Assembly (NCBI GenBank): GCA_963816535.1
Contig: CAWFKW010000005.1
Coordinates: forward strand, 62,001-126,000
DNA: 64,000 nt
Source: CAWFKW01 sp963816535
GTDB lineage: Bacteria > Bacteroidota > Ignavibacteria > Tepidaquicellales > OLB5
Reading direction: 5' to 3'
In this document: piece after piece, positions 52,880 to 61,286 of the stretch
How the letters are laid out: every line of letters begins with the position of its first letter
How positions within the stretch are numbered: the stretch's first letter is position 1
Notes under the pieces: generated by a model
What the model was told of the DNA's origin: nothing
The model's input: only the letters and a program-made list of their open reading frames with translations
Database searches by the model: none
Made by a program: the position numbers and the translations under genes

Positions 52880-53313
52880 AAGATAAGTAATTAGTTTAAC
52901 ACGATAATAATATATACAAATATACGAAGTAAAATCGGGAGCTTCAATTCAAAAAGGGTTATTTCTAATCAAAATTAAAAGAAAAGAACCCTTTGATTAT
53001 AGAATGAGAAATAATATATATTATGTAAAGTTAAGTGTTGAGAGATCTCTTCTTGTTTATTTCTAAAATTCAATCGAGTTCCGTGTGCAGATTTAGTTTC
53101 CACTTCCCTATTTGATTTGAAGCTCAGAATAATTCTCTTTTGATGTATTTCCTGAAATCCGTTTTTAGATGTATCAGATGATAGCTCGAATTAAACTTGC
53201 AAGGATTTAAAAGTGCTTCGACGTTTCCGGATATCAAAGATAAATGCTGCGTTCTTCGAAAAAAAGCATAAATCAATTGATATAATTAATTAATTAAGTT
53301 ATTTTTATATATT
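52880..53313. other. AT-rich spacer between divergent carbamoyl and nuoKL genes
   Basis: 434 bp with no gene. It holds the promoter listed at 52917-52947 and an AT-rich palindrome (AATATATATT near 53015). Nothing else recognisable. Confidence 0.5.
52917..52947 (-). promoter_or_regulatory. Bacteroidota-type promoter for the carbamoyl cluster
   Basis: Minus-strand TTG (52945-52947), 20-bp spacer, TATATTTG (52917-52924): identical octamer and spacing to the tRNA promoter. It gives a leader of about 30 bases before the ATG at 52879. Confidence 0.5.
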
Positions 53314-53613
53314 ATGGATATAAATTACTTTATTATACTGGCTCTGCTTTTGTTTTCAATAGGCGTAGTCGGGGTTCTCACCAGGCGCAATGCCATAATA
53401 GTCTTTATGTGCATTGAATTAATGCTTAACTCGGTCAATTTGATATTTGTTGCATTTTCGTCTTATTTGGGCAATGCAAACGGGCAAATCTTTGTGTTTT
53501 TCATAATGACTGTTGCCGCCGCAGAAGCGGCTATTGGTCTTGCAATAATTATAGCTCTGTTCAGAAATAACGATACGATAAATCTTGATGAAATTAACAT
53601 TTTGAAATGGTAA
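53314..53613 (+). CDS. nuoK: NADH-quinone oxidoreductase subunit K
   Basis: A 99-residue, three-helix complex I subunit. The helix 2 segment CIELMLNSVNLIFVAFSSYL and helix 3 FVFFIMTVAAAEAAIGLAII carry the conserved membrane glutamates of the proton path. The length is normal. The stop overlaps the nuoL start by seven bases. nuoA-J are not in the window, unlike the usual nuoA-N order. Confidence 0.95.
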   Translation: MDINYFIILALLLFSIGVVGVLTRRNAIIVFMCIELMLNSVNLIFVAFSSYLGNANGQIFVFFIMTVAAAEAAIGLAIIIALFRNNDTINLDEINILKW

Positions 53614-55505
53614 ATTACTTCTATTTAATTACTGTACTGCCTCTCGCCGGATTTTTAATAAATGGCATATTAGGATACAAGATAAAGAACGAGAAAGTTT
53701 CAGGGATTATCGGTTCGGCTACAATTTTGGGGTCGTTTGTGATCACAATCCTGGCTTATCTTGAACTACTGAAGCTTGACGAGCACAGCCGTGCAATTAC
53801 TGTGCCGCTGTTTGACTGGATAACATCAGGCTCGCTCAATATTACCGCGGCTTATTACATAGATCCGCTTTCTGTTGTTATGTGTTTGATTGTCACCGGG
53901 GTAGGATTCCTTATCCATATTTATTCAATAGGCTATATGCACGGCGACAGAGGTTTCGCGAGATTCTTTGCGTTCCTGAACCTGTTTATTTTTGCAATGC
54001 TGAATCTTGTTCTGGCGGATAATTTTTTGCTCATGTTCCTTGGATGGGAAGGCGTTGGACTTTGTTCATACCTGCTTATCGGATTTTTCTATGAAAAGAA
54101 GTTTACAGGCGACGCGGCAAACAAAGCTTTCTGGGTGAACAGGATCGGCGATTTTGGATTTATGACCGCGATGTTCTTCATATTTTATTATTTTAAAACG
54201 CTGAACTTCCAGCTGGTGTTTGCATCAATACCCACAACCCCGCTCAGCGTTTCGATGTACACAACAATCACACTCTTGTTATTTTTAGGCGCGACCGGAA
54301 AATCAGCGCAAATTCCGCTTTTCATCTGGCTGCCTGACGCTATGGCGGGCCCGACCCCTGTATCGGCGCTAATACATGCTGCTACTATGGTCACCGCAGG
54401 CGTTTATATGATAGGAAGAACTTCGGTATTATTTGCTCTCTCCCCTGTTACAATGAACGTTGTGCTTGTTATAGGCGCGCTTACCGCATTGATGGCCGCT
54501 ACAATTGCAATTGCGCAGAATGATATTAAAAAAATCCTTGCATACTCAACCGTAAGCCAGCTTGGATTTATGTTCATGGCGATGGGAGCGGGCGCTTTTT
54601 CAACGGGCATATTTCATGTTACAACGCATGCTTATTTTAAGGGACTTATGTTCCTTGGCGCCGGTTCTGTTATTCACGGAATGCATGATGAGCAGGACGT
54701 AACCAAAATGGGCGGCCTGAAGAGCAAGATGAAGATTACTTTCGTTACTTTTCTTCTTGCCGGATTTGCTATTTCGGGAATTCCGCCATTCTCCGGGTTC
54801 TTCAGTAAAGATGAGATATTGAGCCAACTGTATTTCAGCGGCAATTATGTTATTTACGGAATTGCGCTTGCCGCGGCATTTATGACTGCATTCTACATTT
54901 TCCGTTTGATCTCGCTTACATTTTACGGAAAGCCAAGATATGATACTGAACATACCCATGCGCATGAATCGCCTTTCACTATGACGATTCCGCTTATAAT
55001 ACTTGCCGCTTTATCAGTTGTTGGCGGACTAGTTGGAATGCCTTCAATTATGGGCCCGAATTTCATGGAGAATTTCCTCGAGCCTGTGTTTGCGCAGGCT
55101 AAAGAAATTATGCCGGTACATCAGGCATTGGAATCGACCGAGTTAATGCTTATGGGGATCTCTGTTGTGGTGGCTGCTATGAGTATATTGATCTCGATGA
55201 AGATGTTCAAATCCGGCGTGCGTCAGCAGCTTGGCGAAGGCGGAATATTTACCGTTCTGAAGAATAAGTATTATGTAGATGAAATATATGATGCAATAAT
55301 TGTTACTCCGTTAAGGAAGGCCTGCGATTTCTTTTACGGTATATTTGACGTGAAAATTATTGACGGAATGGTTAACGGCACAGGGAAGTTTTTTAATAGC
55401 CTGTCTCTTGACTGGCGCCGTTTGCAAACAGGTATTATTCAGGATTACGCCATCTTTTCAATTGCAGGAATTATTGCGATTATAATACTGGCGTTATTGC
55501 TTTGA
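53607..55505 (+). CDS. nuoL: NADH-quinone oxidoreductase subunit L
   Basis: A 632-residue antiporter-like subunit with the long lateral helix at the C-terminus. Markers: FLGWEGVGLCSYLLIGFFYE, TGKSAQIPLFIWLPDAMAGPT then PVSALIHAATMVTAGVYMI, YSTVSQLGFMFMAMG and GIPPFSGFFSKDEIL. The C-terminal helix region follows LDWRRLQTGIIQDY. It overlaps nuoK, so both are translated together. nuoM and nuoN, usually next, lie elsewhere. Confidence 0.95.
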   Translation: MVNYFYLITVLPLAGFLINGILGYKIKNEKVSGIIGSATILGSFVITILAYLELLKLDEHSRAITVPLFDWITSGSLNITAAYYIDPLSVVMCLIVTGVGFLIHIYSIGYMHGDRGFARFFAFLNLFIFAMLNLVLADNFLLMFLGWEGVGLCSYLLIGFFYEKKFTGDAANKAFWVNRIGDFGFMTAMFFIFYYFKTLNFQLVFASIPTTPLSVSMYTTITLLLFLGATGKSAQIPLFIWLPDAMAGPTPVSALIHAATMVTAGVYMIGRTSVLFALSPVTMNVVLVIGALTALMAATIAIAQNDIKKILAYSTVSQLGFMFMAMGAGAFSTGIFHVTTHAYFKGLMFLGAGSVIHGMHDEQDVTKMGGLKSKMKITFVTFLLAGFAISGIPPFSGFFSKDEILSQLYFSGNYVIYGIALAAAFMTAFYIFRLISLTFYGKPRYDTEHTHAHESPFTMTIPLIILAALSVVGGLVGMPSIMGPNFMENFLEPVFAQAKEIMPVHQALESTELMLMGISVVVAAMSILISMKMFKSGVRQQLGEGGIFTVLKNKYYVDEIYDAIIVTPLRKACDFFYGIFDVKIIDGMVNGTGKFFNSLSLDWRRLQTGIIQDYAIFSIAGIIAIIILALLL

Positions 55506-55506
55506 G

Positions 55507-55560
55507 CCCGTCCCCGCCTGTCTGCGCACAGCAGTTTCGGCGAATGCGGGAATCCATATT
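55507..55560. repeat. CCCCGCC ... GCGGG dispersed element
   Basis: CGTCCCCGCCTGTCTGCGC and TTCGGCGAATGCGGGAATCC are the two arms of a CCCGC-type dispersed repeat split by a TCTGCGCACAGCAG palindrome. It directly follows the nuoL stop. Confidence 0.5.
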
Positions 55561-55582
55561 TTCGAGTTGTAAAACAAAAAGA

Positions 55583-55611
55583 AAGAAGAGTGATTTGCTC
55601 TTCTTTTTTGT
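55583..55611 (+). terminator. nuoL: Rho-independent terminator after nuoKL
   Basis: AAGAAGAG, loop TGATTTG, CTCTTCTT then TTTT; A-rich sequence upstream extends the pairing. It lies about 80 bp past the nuoL stop. Confidence 0.7.
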
Positions 55612-55659
55612 TGTACAGAAATTGGTCCCAAATGCTTCTGTTCGCATATTAGAAAAGTC

Positions 55660-55732
55660 AGCCGCAGCCTTCAGGTTGCTTTTTCACTAAGAATGAAGTC
55701 GTAGTCTAAAGACTGCGGCTACAGTAAAATAT
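55660..55732. repeat. CGCAG/CTGCGG-type hairpins
   Basis: AGCCGCAGCCTTCAGGTTGCT (55660-55680) and GTCGTAGTCTAAAGACTGCGG (55699-55719) are two members of the CTAAAG-centred palindrome class also seen at 33347 and 40256. No gene here. Confidence 0.55.
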
Positions 55733-55756
55733 TCATACATTATTTCAGGAGTATCG

Positions 55757-56452
55757 CTATTTATGTTTTTCATTCAGCAAAAGCTCCCGTAGTTCTAAAA
55801 CAGACGTCACAATGTAATCAGGTTCGGACTTAATAAGTTCGCTGATGGGACCATAACCGTAAGATACCGCGGCAGAACTAATGCCGTTTTCTCTTGCCCC
55901 TAAAACGTCAAATTCCCTGTCTCCTACCATCAAAACACGTTGACCGTGCAGGTTCTCATTTTTGATAGCTTCTCTTATTAATGACCCTTTCGATCTGTTT
56001 TGCACGGTAAGTTCAGAGCCATAAATATTCTTAAAGTAGATTCCCAATTCAAAATACTCAAGTATTTTCCCGGCATATACTGTTGGTTTTGATGTCGCAA
56101 GAAATAAGTTAATCCCCTTTTCATGCGCAGTGATCAGCAATTCGGAGATTCCTTCATATAACTTATTTTCGTAGAGGCCACGCGCGGAGAAATACTCCCT
56201 GTAAGCCGCTACCGCTTCCTCCATTTTTGCATCGTCTATATCATGTTCGGTTTTAAAATATAAGTGCAGGGATGCGCCCATGAAGGTTTTTATCTTGCCC
56301 GGGTCTGATTCGTGCAGCCCTAATTTTTCCAAAGCGTGCAGGTATGAGTTGGTAATTCCCTCAACCGGGTCGGTCAACGTGCCGTCAAGGTCAAACAAAA
56401 CCGCGTCAAATGATCTACTAATGCGCTGGCGCTCCTTTCCCCGGTTTGGCAT
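55757..56452 (-). CDS. HAD-family phosphatase (phosphoglycolate phosphatase-like)
   Basis: A 231-residue HAD hydrolase. Motif I DAVLFDLDGTLTDPVEG, motif II LATSKPT, Lys region and motif III GDREFDVLGARENG are in order, with an alpha-helical cap of the Gph/PgmB subtype. It probably hydrolyses a small phosphoester, but the substrate is unknown. The only start that keeps motif I is the ATG at 56452, overlapping the MFS gene end by 35 bp. The linked organophosphate transporter suggests the two handle a phosphorylated metabolite. Confidence 0.85.
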   Translation of the reverse strand: MPNRGKERQRISRSFDAVLFDLDGTLTDPVEGITNSYLHALEKLGLHESDPGKIKTFMGASLHLYFKTEHDIDDAKMEEAVAAYREYFSARGLYENKLYEGISELLITAHEKGINLFLATSKPTVYAGKILEYFELGIYFKNIYGSELTVQNRSKGSLIREAIKNENLHGQRVLMVGDREFDVLGARENGISSAAVSYGYGPISELIKSEPDYIVTSVLELRELLLNEKHK

Positions 56453-57788
56453 TCCATACTTTAAGCATCATTAGCGACCCTATTAGCGAGAACGGCACTA
56501 TCATAAATGTCCATGCTGACCAGCCAAACTTATCAAGCCCGGCGCCTAGCAGGAATCCGGTTAAACCGGATGCAAGGTATTGAATTCCGTCAAGCATGCC
56601 TGCCACAGTAGCCGCGGCTTTTGTGCCGCCGAAATCCATAGAAGCTGTTCCTGATAGCATTCCGTGTACGCCGAATATCCACATGCAGCATAAACCGACA
56701 AGGTAAGCCGCAACAGTTGCGTTGGTCGTCCATCCAAGCAAGAGTATGAAAACTATCTGCCCCATGTAAAATATAAAAGCGACCGGCGGCCTTCGCGACT
56801 GAAAAACTTTATCCGAAAGAAAACCGCACAGCAATCCGCCGAGTATTCCGCCAATTGTAATGCCAAGCGTCGCAACATTATACAAATAAGGTTCATGAAT
56901 GGAATCTATATGATGAACTTCCGAAAGAAATGGCACAAGCCAGAGAAGCAATCCCTGGCGGACAAATCCTGTGCAGAATTCTGCTATAGCAATCGTAATA
57001 ATTATAGGATTTGTAAATACTTTTTTAATTAGATAAGAGAAGTCGAGCGGTTTATCTTTATCAGGGTCATCAGATGTTGCGTCGCCTGTGTTAAAATCTT
57101 CAAATCCCGCCTCAGACGGTTTATCTTTGACGATGAAGATATCTATAAGAAACATAATAAAAATAGCTGCCGAAGGTATCAGGAACACATAAAACCATGG
57201 AAAGTGCGAAAGTATCCAGCCGCCAATTGTATACGCAAGGAGGTACCCGCTTGATATCATTATTCCGAATATTCCGCCGAACACTCCCCTTTCTTTAACA
57301 TGAAACCAATAAGAATTCACTTTGACAACCGAAAGCGCGCCGAATGACTGGAAAAACTGGTTGGCTGAATATAGCAGCGACATGCCCACAATAATTTTGG
57401 TCTGCCACTCGCCCAGAAACAGTAATCCGATAATAAGATTGAAAGCTGCGGCGCCAACCGCGCCTATGAGTATCGATTTCTTGCCCCCGATCTTATCAGC
57501 CAAAGGTCCTATGAATATTACGCTAAGCGCATAAGTCCAGAATCCGGCGGTAGCGATAGTTCCAAAATCAGCTTTGGAGAAATGGAACATATCTATCATC
57601 GTCTTGCTGGAGACGTTCAGATTATACCTGCCCATGTAGAAGGTGGCATAAGTGAGCCCAAGAGGGAACCAGTTCATTCCCCTTCTGAATCTGTACCTAA
57701 ATGTGTGGATTGGCTTTGCGGAAGCGTTTTCCAAAGATTTATTTTGTTGTTGAGATATGGTTTTACAAGCGCTATTATTAACGCTCAA
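56418..57788 (-). CDS. MFS organophosphate:phosphate antiporter-like (GlpT/UhpT family)
   Basis: A 456-residue, 12-helix transporter with a polar 30-residue N-terminus. TM1 segment LGLTYATFYMGRYNLNVSSK carries the Arg typical of GlpT and UhpT, and the loop 2-3 motif GPLADKIGGKKSILIGA is the MFS signature. The second half contains GFVRQGLLLWLVPF, where the GlpT family has its second phosphate-binding Arg. Family members exchange glycerol-3-phosphate or hexose-phosphate for phosphate. It shares an operon with the HAD phosphatase and may import its substrate. Confidence 0.85.
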   Translation of the reverse strand: MSVNNSACKTISQQQNKSLENASAKPIHTFRYRFRRGMNWFPLGLTYATFYMGRYNLNVSSKTMIDMFHFSKADFGTIATAGFWTYALSVIFIGPLADKIGGKKSILIGAVGAAAFNLIIGLLFLGEWQTKIIVGMSLLYSANQFFQSFGALSVVKVNSYWFHVKERGVFGGIFGIMISSGYLLAYTIGGWILSHFPWFYVFLIPSAAIFIMFLIDIFIVKDKPSEAGFEDFNTGDATSDDPDKDKPLDFSYLIKKVFTNPIIITIAIAEFCTGFVRQGLLLWLVPFLSEVHHIDSIHEPYLYNVATLGITIGGILGGLLCGFLSDKVFQSRRPPVAFIFYMGQIVFILLLGWTTNATVAAYLVGLCCMWIFGVHGMLSGTASMDFGGTKAAATVAGMLDGIQYLASGLTGFLLGAGLDKFGWSAWTFMIVPFSLIGSLMMLKVWNAKPGKGAPAH

Positions 57789-57838
57789 ATATATTGAATT
57801 GAAAAATAAATAGAAATTGTAAAGAGGTTGTTTAGTTT

Positions 57839-58588
57839 ATGTTAATAATAGGATTGAATCCTGTGCTTGAAACGCTTGATTTTGCTCCCGAAAGAATTGA
57901 AAAGATATTAATACTTGAGGGGATAACGAACGGTAAAGTCACCAGAATTATCGAAATTGCCAACAGGAAATCTATTCAAATTGAGAGGAAAACCAAGAGT
58001 CAATTAGAAAACATAATAGATAAGAAAGATAAGTCTGAGGGAATTTCTCAGGGTGTAATTGCTATTGCCGCAGAATTCGAATACTATGATTTTGACAAGC
58101 TGCTGGAAGAGCTGCGCGATAAAAAAGATGCCTTAATTGTAGCGCTGGATGAGGTTCAGGACCCGCATAACCTGGGCGCCATAATAAGAACAGCAGCTGC
58201 AGTTGGCGCCGATGGAGTACTTATATCCGAGAAGAATTCGGCAAAGGTTACACATACTGTCGTTAAAGCATCAGCCGGAGCTACAAATTACATTAAGATT
58301 TGTCTTAAAAACAATATTTATAATGCAATTAAGAACCTGCAGATAAGTAATTTCTTTGTAATTGGGGCATCAGTGAAAGCTAAACAAAATTATTTCGATT
58401 TGGAACTATCGGGGCGATTTGCAGTTGTTTTTGGAAGCGAAGGAAAAGGAATCAGAACAAATATTGCTAATTTATGCGATGAGCTTGTGAAAATCCCGGT
58501 TGCAGATAAGATCGAGTCACTGAATGTATCTGTTTCTGCCGGCGTTATTTTATATGAGATGTTAAGGCAAAAGTCTGAGGTAAATTAG
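57839..58588 (+). CDS. rlmB: 23S rRNA 2'-O-methyltransferase, SpoU/TrmH family (RlmB-like)
   Basis: A 249-residue SPOUT enzyme. An N-terminal substrate-binding domain (LIIGLNPVLETLDFAPERIEK, a common RlmB opening) leads to the knotted domain with ALDEVQDPHNLGAIIRTA (motif 1), VFGSEGKGIR (motif 2) and IPVADKIESLNVSVSAGVIL (motif 3). RlmB methylates G2251 of 23S rRNA in E. coli. Other SpoU proteins share these motifs, so the target is inferred from the N-terminal domain. It stands alone, divergent from the MFS gene. Confidence 0.85.
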   Translation: MLIIGLNPVLETLDFAPERIEKILILEGITNGKVTRIIEIANRKSIQIERKTKSQLENIIDKKDKSEGISQGVIAIAAEFEYYDFDKLLEELRDKKDALIVALDEVQDPHNLGAIIRTAAAVGADGVLISEKNSAKVTHTVVKASAGATNYIKICLKNNIYNAIKNLQISNFFVIGASVKAKQNYFDLELSGRFAVVFGSEGKGIRTNIANLCDELVKIPVADKIESLNVSVSAGVILYEMLRQKSEVN

Positions 58589-58589
58589 G

Positions 58590-58922
58590 TTACTTAGTCT
58601 CTCTATCCACCTCATCGTCGGCCTTTTCGTAATCTTCAATGTCTCCAAAATTAATCTCAGGGTTATCCATGATTTTGGATTTATCCTCGCTTATCAGGCC
58701 AAGCGCTTTGCCTTCATCCATAGTGTGGACAAATAATTTTACAGGAGAACCAAAATTATCCGTTAGTATAGGGCCCACATAAACTGAATAGCCGATATTC
58801 GATTTATTTGCATTCATAAACTCGATATTGGCGTCTCTGAACATCGCTTCAACCAGTTCCGCTTCAATTATGTCAGGCGATTCAAAAACTTTCACCCAAT
58901 CATCAATAATTTCCGGCTCCAT
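58590..58922 (-). CDS. DUF2007-like small protein (tandem copy 2)
   Basis: 110 residues. The core WVKVFESPDIIEAELVEAMF then RDANIEFMNANKSNIG fits DUF2007, described in databases as a putative prokaryotic signal-transducing domain. It is very acidic, with a repeated DKSKIMDNP segment and a charged tail DDEVDRETK. It is a tandem paralogue of the gene at 58936, 13 bp away, and shares blocks E-DEGKALGLI-EDKSK. The function is unknown. Confidence 0.7.
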   Translation of the reverse strand: MEPEIIDDWVKVFESPDIIEAELVEAMFRDANIEFMNANKSNIGYSVYVGPILTDNFGSPVKLFVHTMDEGKALGLISEDKSKIMDNPEINFGDIEDYEKADDEVDRETK

Positions 58923-58935
58923 AATTTCTTAATAT

Positions 58936-59238
58936 TTATTTGTCGTCCGAGCTTTCAAATTCAGCGTTCGGATCGTCCATCAATTTTGACTTATCTTCAT
59001 TTATCAGGCCAATCGCTTTTTCAACATCTTCCGGTTTAACAAAGAATTTCAGGGGCATTCCAACGGCCTCCCTGCCCATTTCAGCGTTGCCAACCGCCAT
59101 AGTGCTGCCTATATCGGCTTTGTTCATCAACTGGTACTCGATGCCTGAATCGGTAAGCTTGGCCTCTATTAGTTCCGAGAGCATATAATCGTATGTCTCG
59201 AATATTTTTTTCCAGCCTTCTACAATTTCTTCTTCCAT
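58936..59238 (-). CDS. DUF2007-like small protein (tandem copy 1)
   Basis: 100 residues from the ATG at 59238; a frame opening at 59304 adds an implausible N-terminus. The core WKKIFETYDYMLSELIEAKLTDSGIEYQLMNK matches the neighbouring copy. The C-terminal half VEKAIGLINEDKSKLMDDP is nearly a repeat of copy 2. The two genes lie downstream of an NtrC-type regulator, so a signalling role is possible but unproven. Confidence 0.7.
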   Translation of the reverse strand: MEEEIVEGWKKIFETYDYMLSELIEAKLTDSGIEYQLMNKADIGSTMAVGNAEMGREAVGMPLKFFVKPEDVEKAIGLINEDKSKLMDDPNAEFESSDDK

Positions 59239-59334
59239 CTTTGGTTTGTTTATGTTATAATTTAAAGCTGTCTCTAAGTTATAAAAAGTAAAGCCGCATA
59301 GCAATGCAAAGCGGACTCCTTGCGGGCTCCCGCA

Positions 59335-60696
59335 TTAATCTTTGTTTGGAATCTCTATGTTATACTGCTTTATCTTGGTATAAAGGTGGCTTCGCTGTAT
59401 ATTTAAGTTCTCAGCCGTTTTGGAAATGTTCCAGCTGTTTTCCGCAAGTTTCTTTTCTATAAATATCTTCTCAGACTGGTTCTGAAATTCATGCAGGCTG
59501 ATATCGGCGTTGATTATCTTATCAAGCTCCGAATTGAATATCTGTTCGTTGCCTTCGATCAGCGACATATCCACTTCATCGCTGTCTGAAAGTATTATCA
59601 GCCTTTCAACAACGTTCTTAAGCTCTCTGACGTTTCCGTGCCAGTTAAGCGACTTAAGATAGTTGATCGTTTGCTCATTGAATTTCTTAGGTGAAATATT
59701 ATTGGAACTGCAAATTTCTTCTGCAAAAGTTTTTATAAGCGCAGGGATATCTTCCCTCCTGTCCCTTAAGGGAGGCACTTTTATATTAATAACATTAAGC
59801 CTGTGGAACAGATCCTCCCGGAACTTCCCTTCATTTATAAGTTCTATCAGGTTCCGGTTTGTGGAAGAAATTATTCTAACATCAATTGGAATTACGTTAT
59901 CGCTTCCCAGCGGTTCGATCTTGCTTTCATTAAGCGCGTTGTGCAGTTTTGCCTGCGCATCAAGGCTGAGGTCGGCAACTTCGTCAAGGAAAAGAGTTCC
60001 TCCGCTTGCCATCTGCAGCTTACCGATCTTTTTGGACGGGGAGTAAGAAAGATAACCCTCAACGCTGCCAAACAGCTCAACTTCTATTAGATTGGAAGGA
60101 ATAGTTGCGCAGTTAACATGCACAAATTGCTGCGTTCTTCTCTCGCTTTCCTTGTGAATTTCCTTAGCGACAAGTTCCTTACCCGTTCCGTTCTCGCCGG
60201 TTATCAGTACCCGGCTGGTCGTCCCCGCCACTTTGTGTATCATGTCCTTAAGCTTCAGCGCCTCTTCGCTCTCGCCAATAAGCATTTCAGACGAAGTGAT
60301 CCTGTTCCTCATTATCTCGTTCTCTTCAAGCAGCTTCTGGAAGTTGAGACCGTTCTGGATCGTCAGCTTCAGTCTCTCCACGTCGAACGGCTTGGAAATA
60401 AAATCATACGCGCCAAGCTTTGTTGTCTGAACAGCCGTTTCTATATTGCCGTGCCCTGATATCATTATCACAATAGAACGCGAATCGATCTTTCTGATCT
60501 CCTGCAGAACTTCAATGCCGTCCATCCTTGGCATACGGATATCAAGAAGCACAACGTCGGGGTTCATGTTCTTAAATTTCTCAAGACCCAACGGCCCGTT
60601 GAAGGCGTGCTCGATATCATAGCCGTCCTGTTCCAGTATCATTCTCAGGACGTCAACTATTGCCTTATCATCTTCTATTATGAGGATACTGTTCAT
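59335..60696 (-). CDS. NtrC-family response regulator lacking the GAFTGA motif
   Basis: 453 residues: receiver 1-120 (acidic pair Asp9/Asp10, phosphoacceptor Asp52, Ser80, Lys102), AAA+ domain about 135-375 (Walker A GENGTGKE around Lys173; Walker B GGTLFLDEVADL; sensor FREDLFHRLNVINIKVPPLRDR), and a Fis-type helix-turn-helix near the end (ENSWNISKTAENLNIQRSHL). The loop that contacts sigma-54, normally GAFTGA, reads GYLSYS (residues 214-219). Without it, sigma-54 remodelling is doubtful, so it may regulate another polymerase form or act as a repressor. The start overlaps cvpA by four bases. Confidence 0.88.
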   Translation of the reverse strand: MNSILIIEDDKAIVDVLRMILEQDGYDIEHAFNGPLGLEKFKNMNPDVVLLDIRMPRMDGIEVLQEIRKIDSRSIVIMISGHGNIETAVQTTKLGAYDFISKPFDVERLKLTIQNGLNFQKLLEENEIMRNRITSSEMLIGESEEALKLKDMIHKVAGTTSRVLITGENGTGKELVAKEIHKESERRTQQFVHVNCATIPSNLIEVELFGSVEGYLSYSPSKKIGKLQMASGGTLFLDEVADLSLDAQAKLHNALNESKIEPLGSDNVIPIDVRIISSTNRNLIELINEGKFREDLFHRLNVINIKVPPLRDRREDIPALIKTFAEEICSSNNISPKKFNEQTINYLKSLNWHGNVRELKNVVERLIILSDSDEVDMSLIEGNEQIFNSELDKIINADISLHEFQNQSEKIFIEKKLAENSWNISKTAENLNIQRSHLYTKIKQYNIEIPNKD

Positions 60697-61211
60697 TTCT
60701 TCAGGAATTGCTGTTTATATTCTTCATATGTCTGTTTTATTCCGGGCGTTATATCAATTATTTTGTCAAAAATAGCCGGCGCAATTTTGTAGACCGTTGG
60801 GTAAAGCAATGACGAATTCCGAACTCCGGCGTCGGGATAATCTTTATATGACATGTTTACAATCAGGATGCTTGCAATAATAAGTCCCTGGATAAAACCT
60901 GTAACTGCTCCCGCGACTTTATCAATACTCCTGGTTCCTGAATTTACGTTGGACATAAAGGTTGCTACCCAGACTGAAACCGAATAAACCGCAGCCAGAA
61001 TAAGCAGGAAGCTCAGCGCTTTTGCAAGCAGCGGGTCGGATTTTATTACCTTTGAAACCAGTTCAAATACATTTGAATAGAACCTGACCGCAAGGAAAAA
61101 CCCGGCAAGTATGCCTGCGATGCCGAGCAATTTTCTAAGGAACCCTTTCCTGTATCCGAAAAAAGCGGGCAGCGCTACAATACAAATTATCAGTATGTCG
61201 AACCAATTCAT
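60693..61211 (-). CDS. cvpA: CvpA-family inner-membrane protein
   Basis: A 172-residue protein with four predicted helices, opening MNWFDILIICIVALPAFFGYRKGFLRKL, which matches CvpA. SIDKVAGAVTGFIQGLIIAS is the second conserved block. CvpA is linked to colicin V export, bile and peptide-stress tolerance in other bacteria; the exact role is unsettled. It is read from the same transcript as the regulator downstream (ATGA overlap). Confidence 0.87.
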   Translation of the reverse strand: MNWFDILIICIVALPAFFGYRKGFLRKLLGIAGILAGFFLAVRFYSNVFELVSKVIKSDPLLAKALSFLLILAAVYSVSVWVATFMSNVNSGTRSIDKVAGAVTGFIQGLIIASILIVNMSYKDYPDAGVRNSSLLYPTVYKIAPAIFDKIIDITPGIKQTYEEYKQQFLKK

Positions 61212-61227
61212 AAAAGAAACAAATAAA

Positions 61228-61264
61228 AAAACACAAAGACACCGCCGGGCGCTCTTTGTGTTTT
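61228..61264 (-). terminator. Terminator-like hairpin between the TPR gene and cvpA
   Basis: AAAACACAAAGA, 13-base GC-rich loop, TCTTTGTGTTTT: perfect 12-bp stem ending in a T-run on both strands. It implies that cvpA is transcribed separately, at least in part. Confidence 0.75.
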
Positions 61265-61286
61265 CAAAAATTCTAAAATAGGAAAA

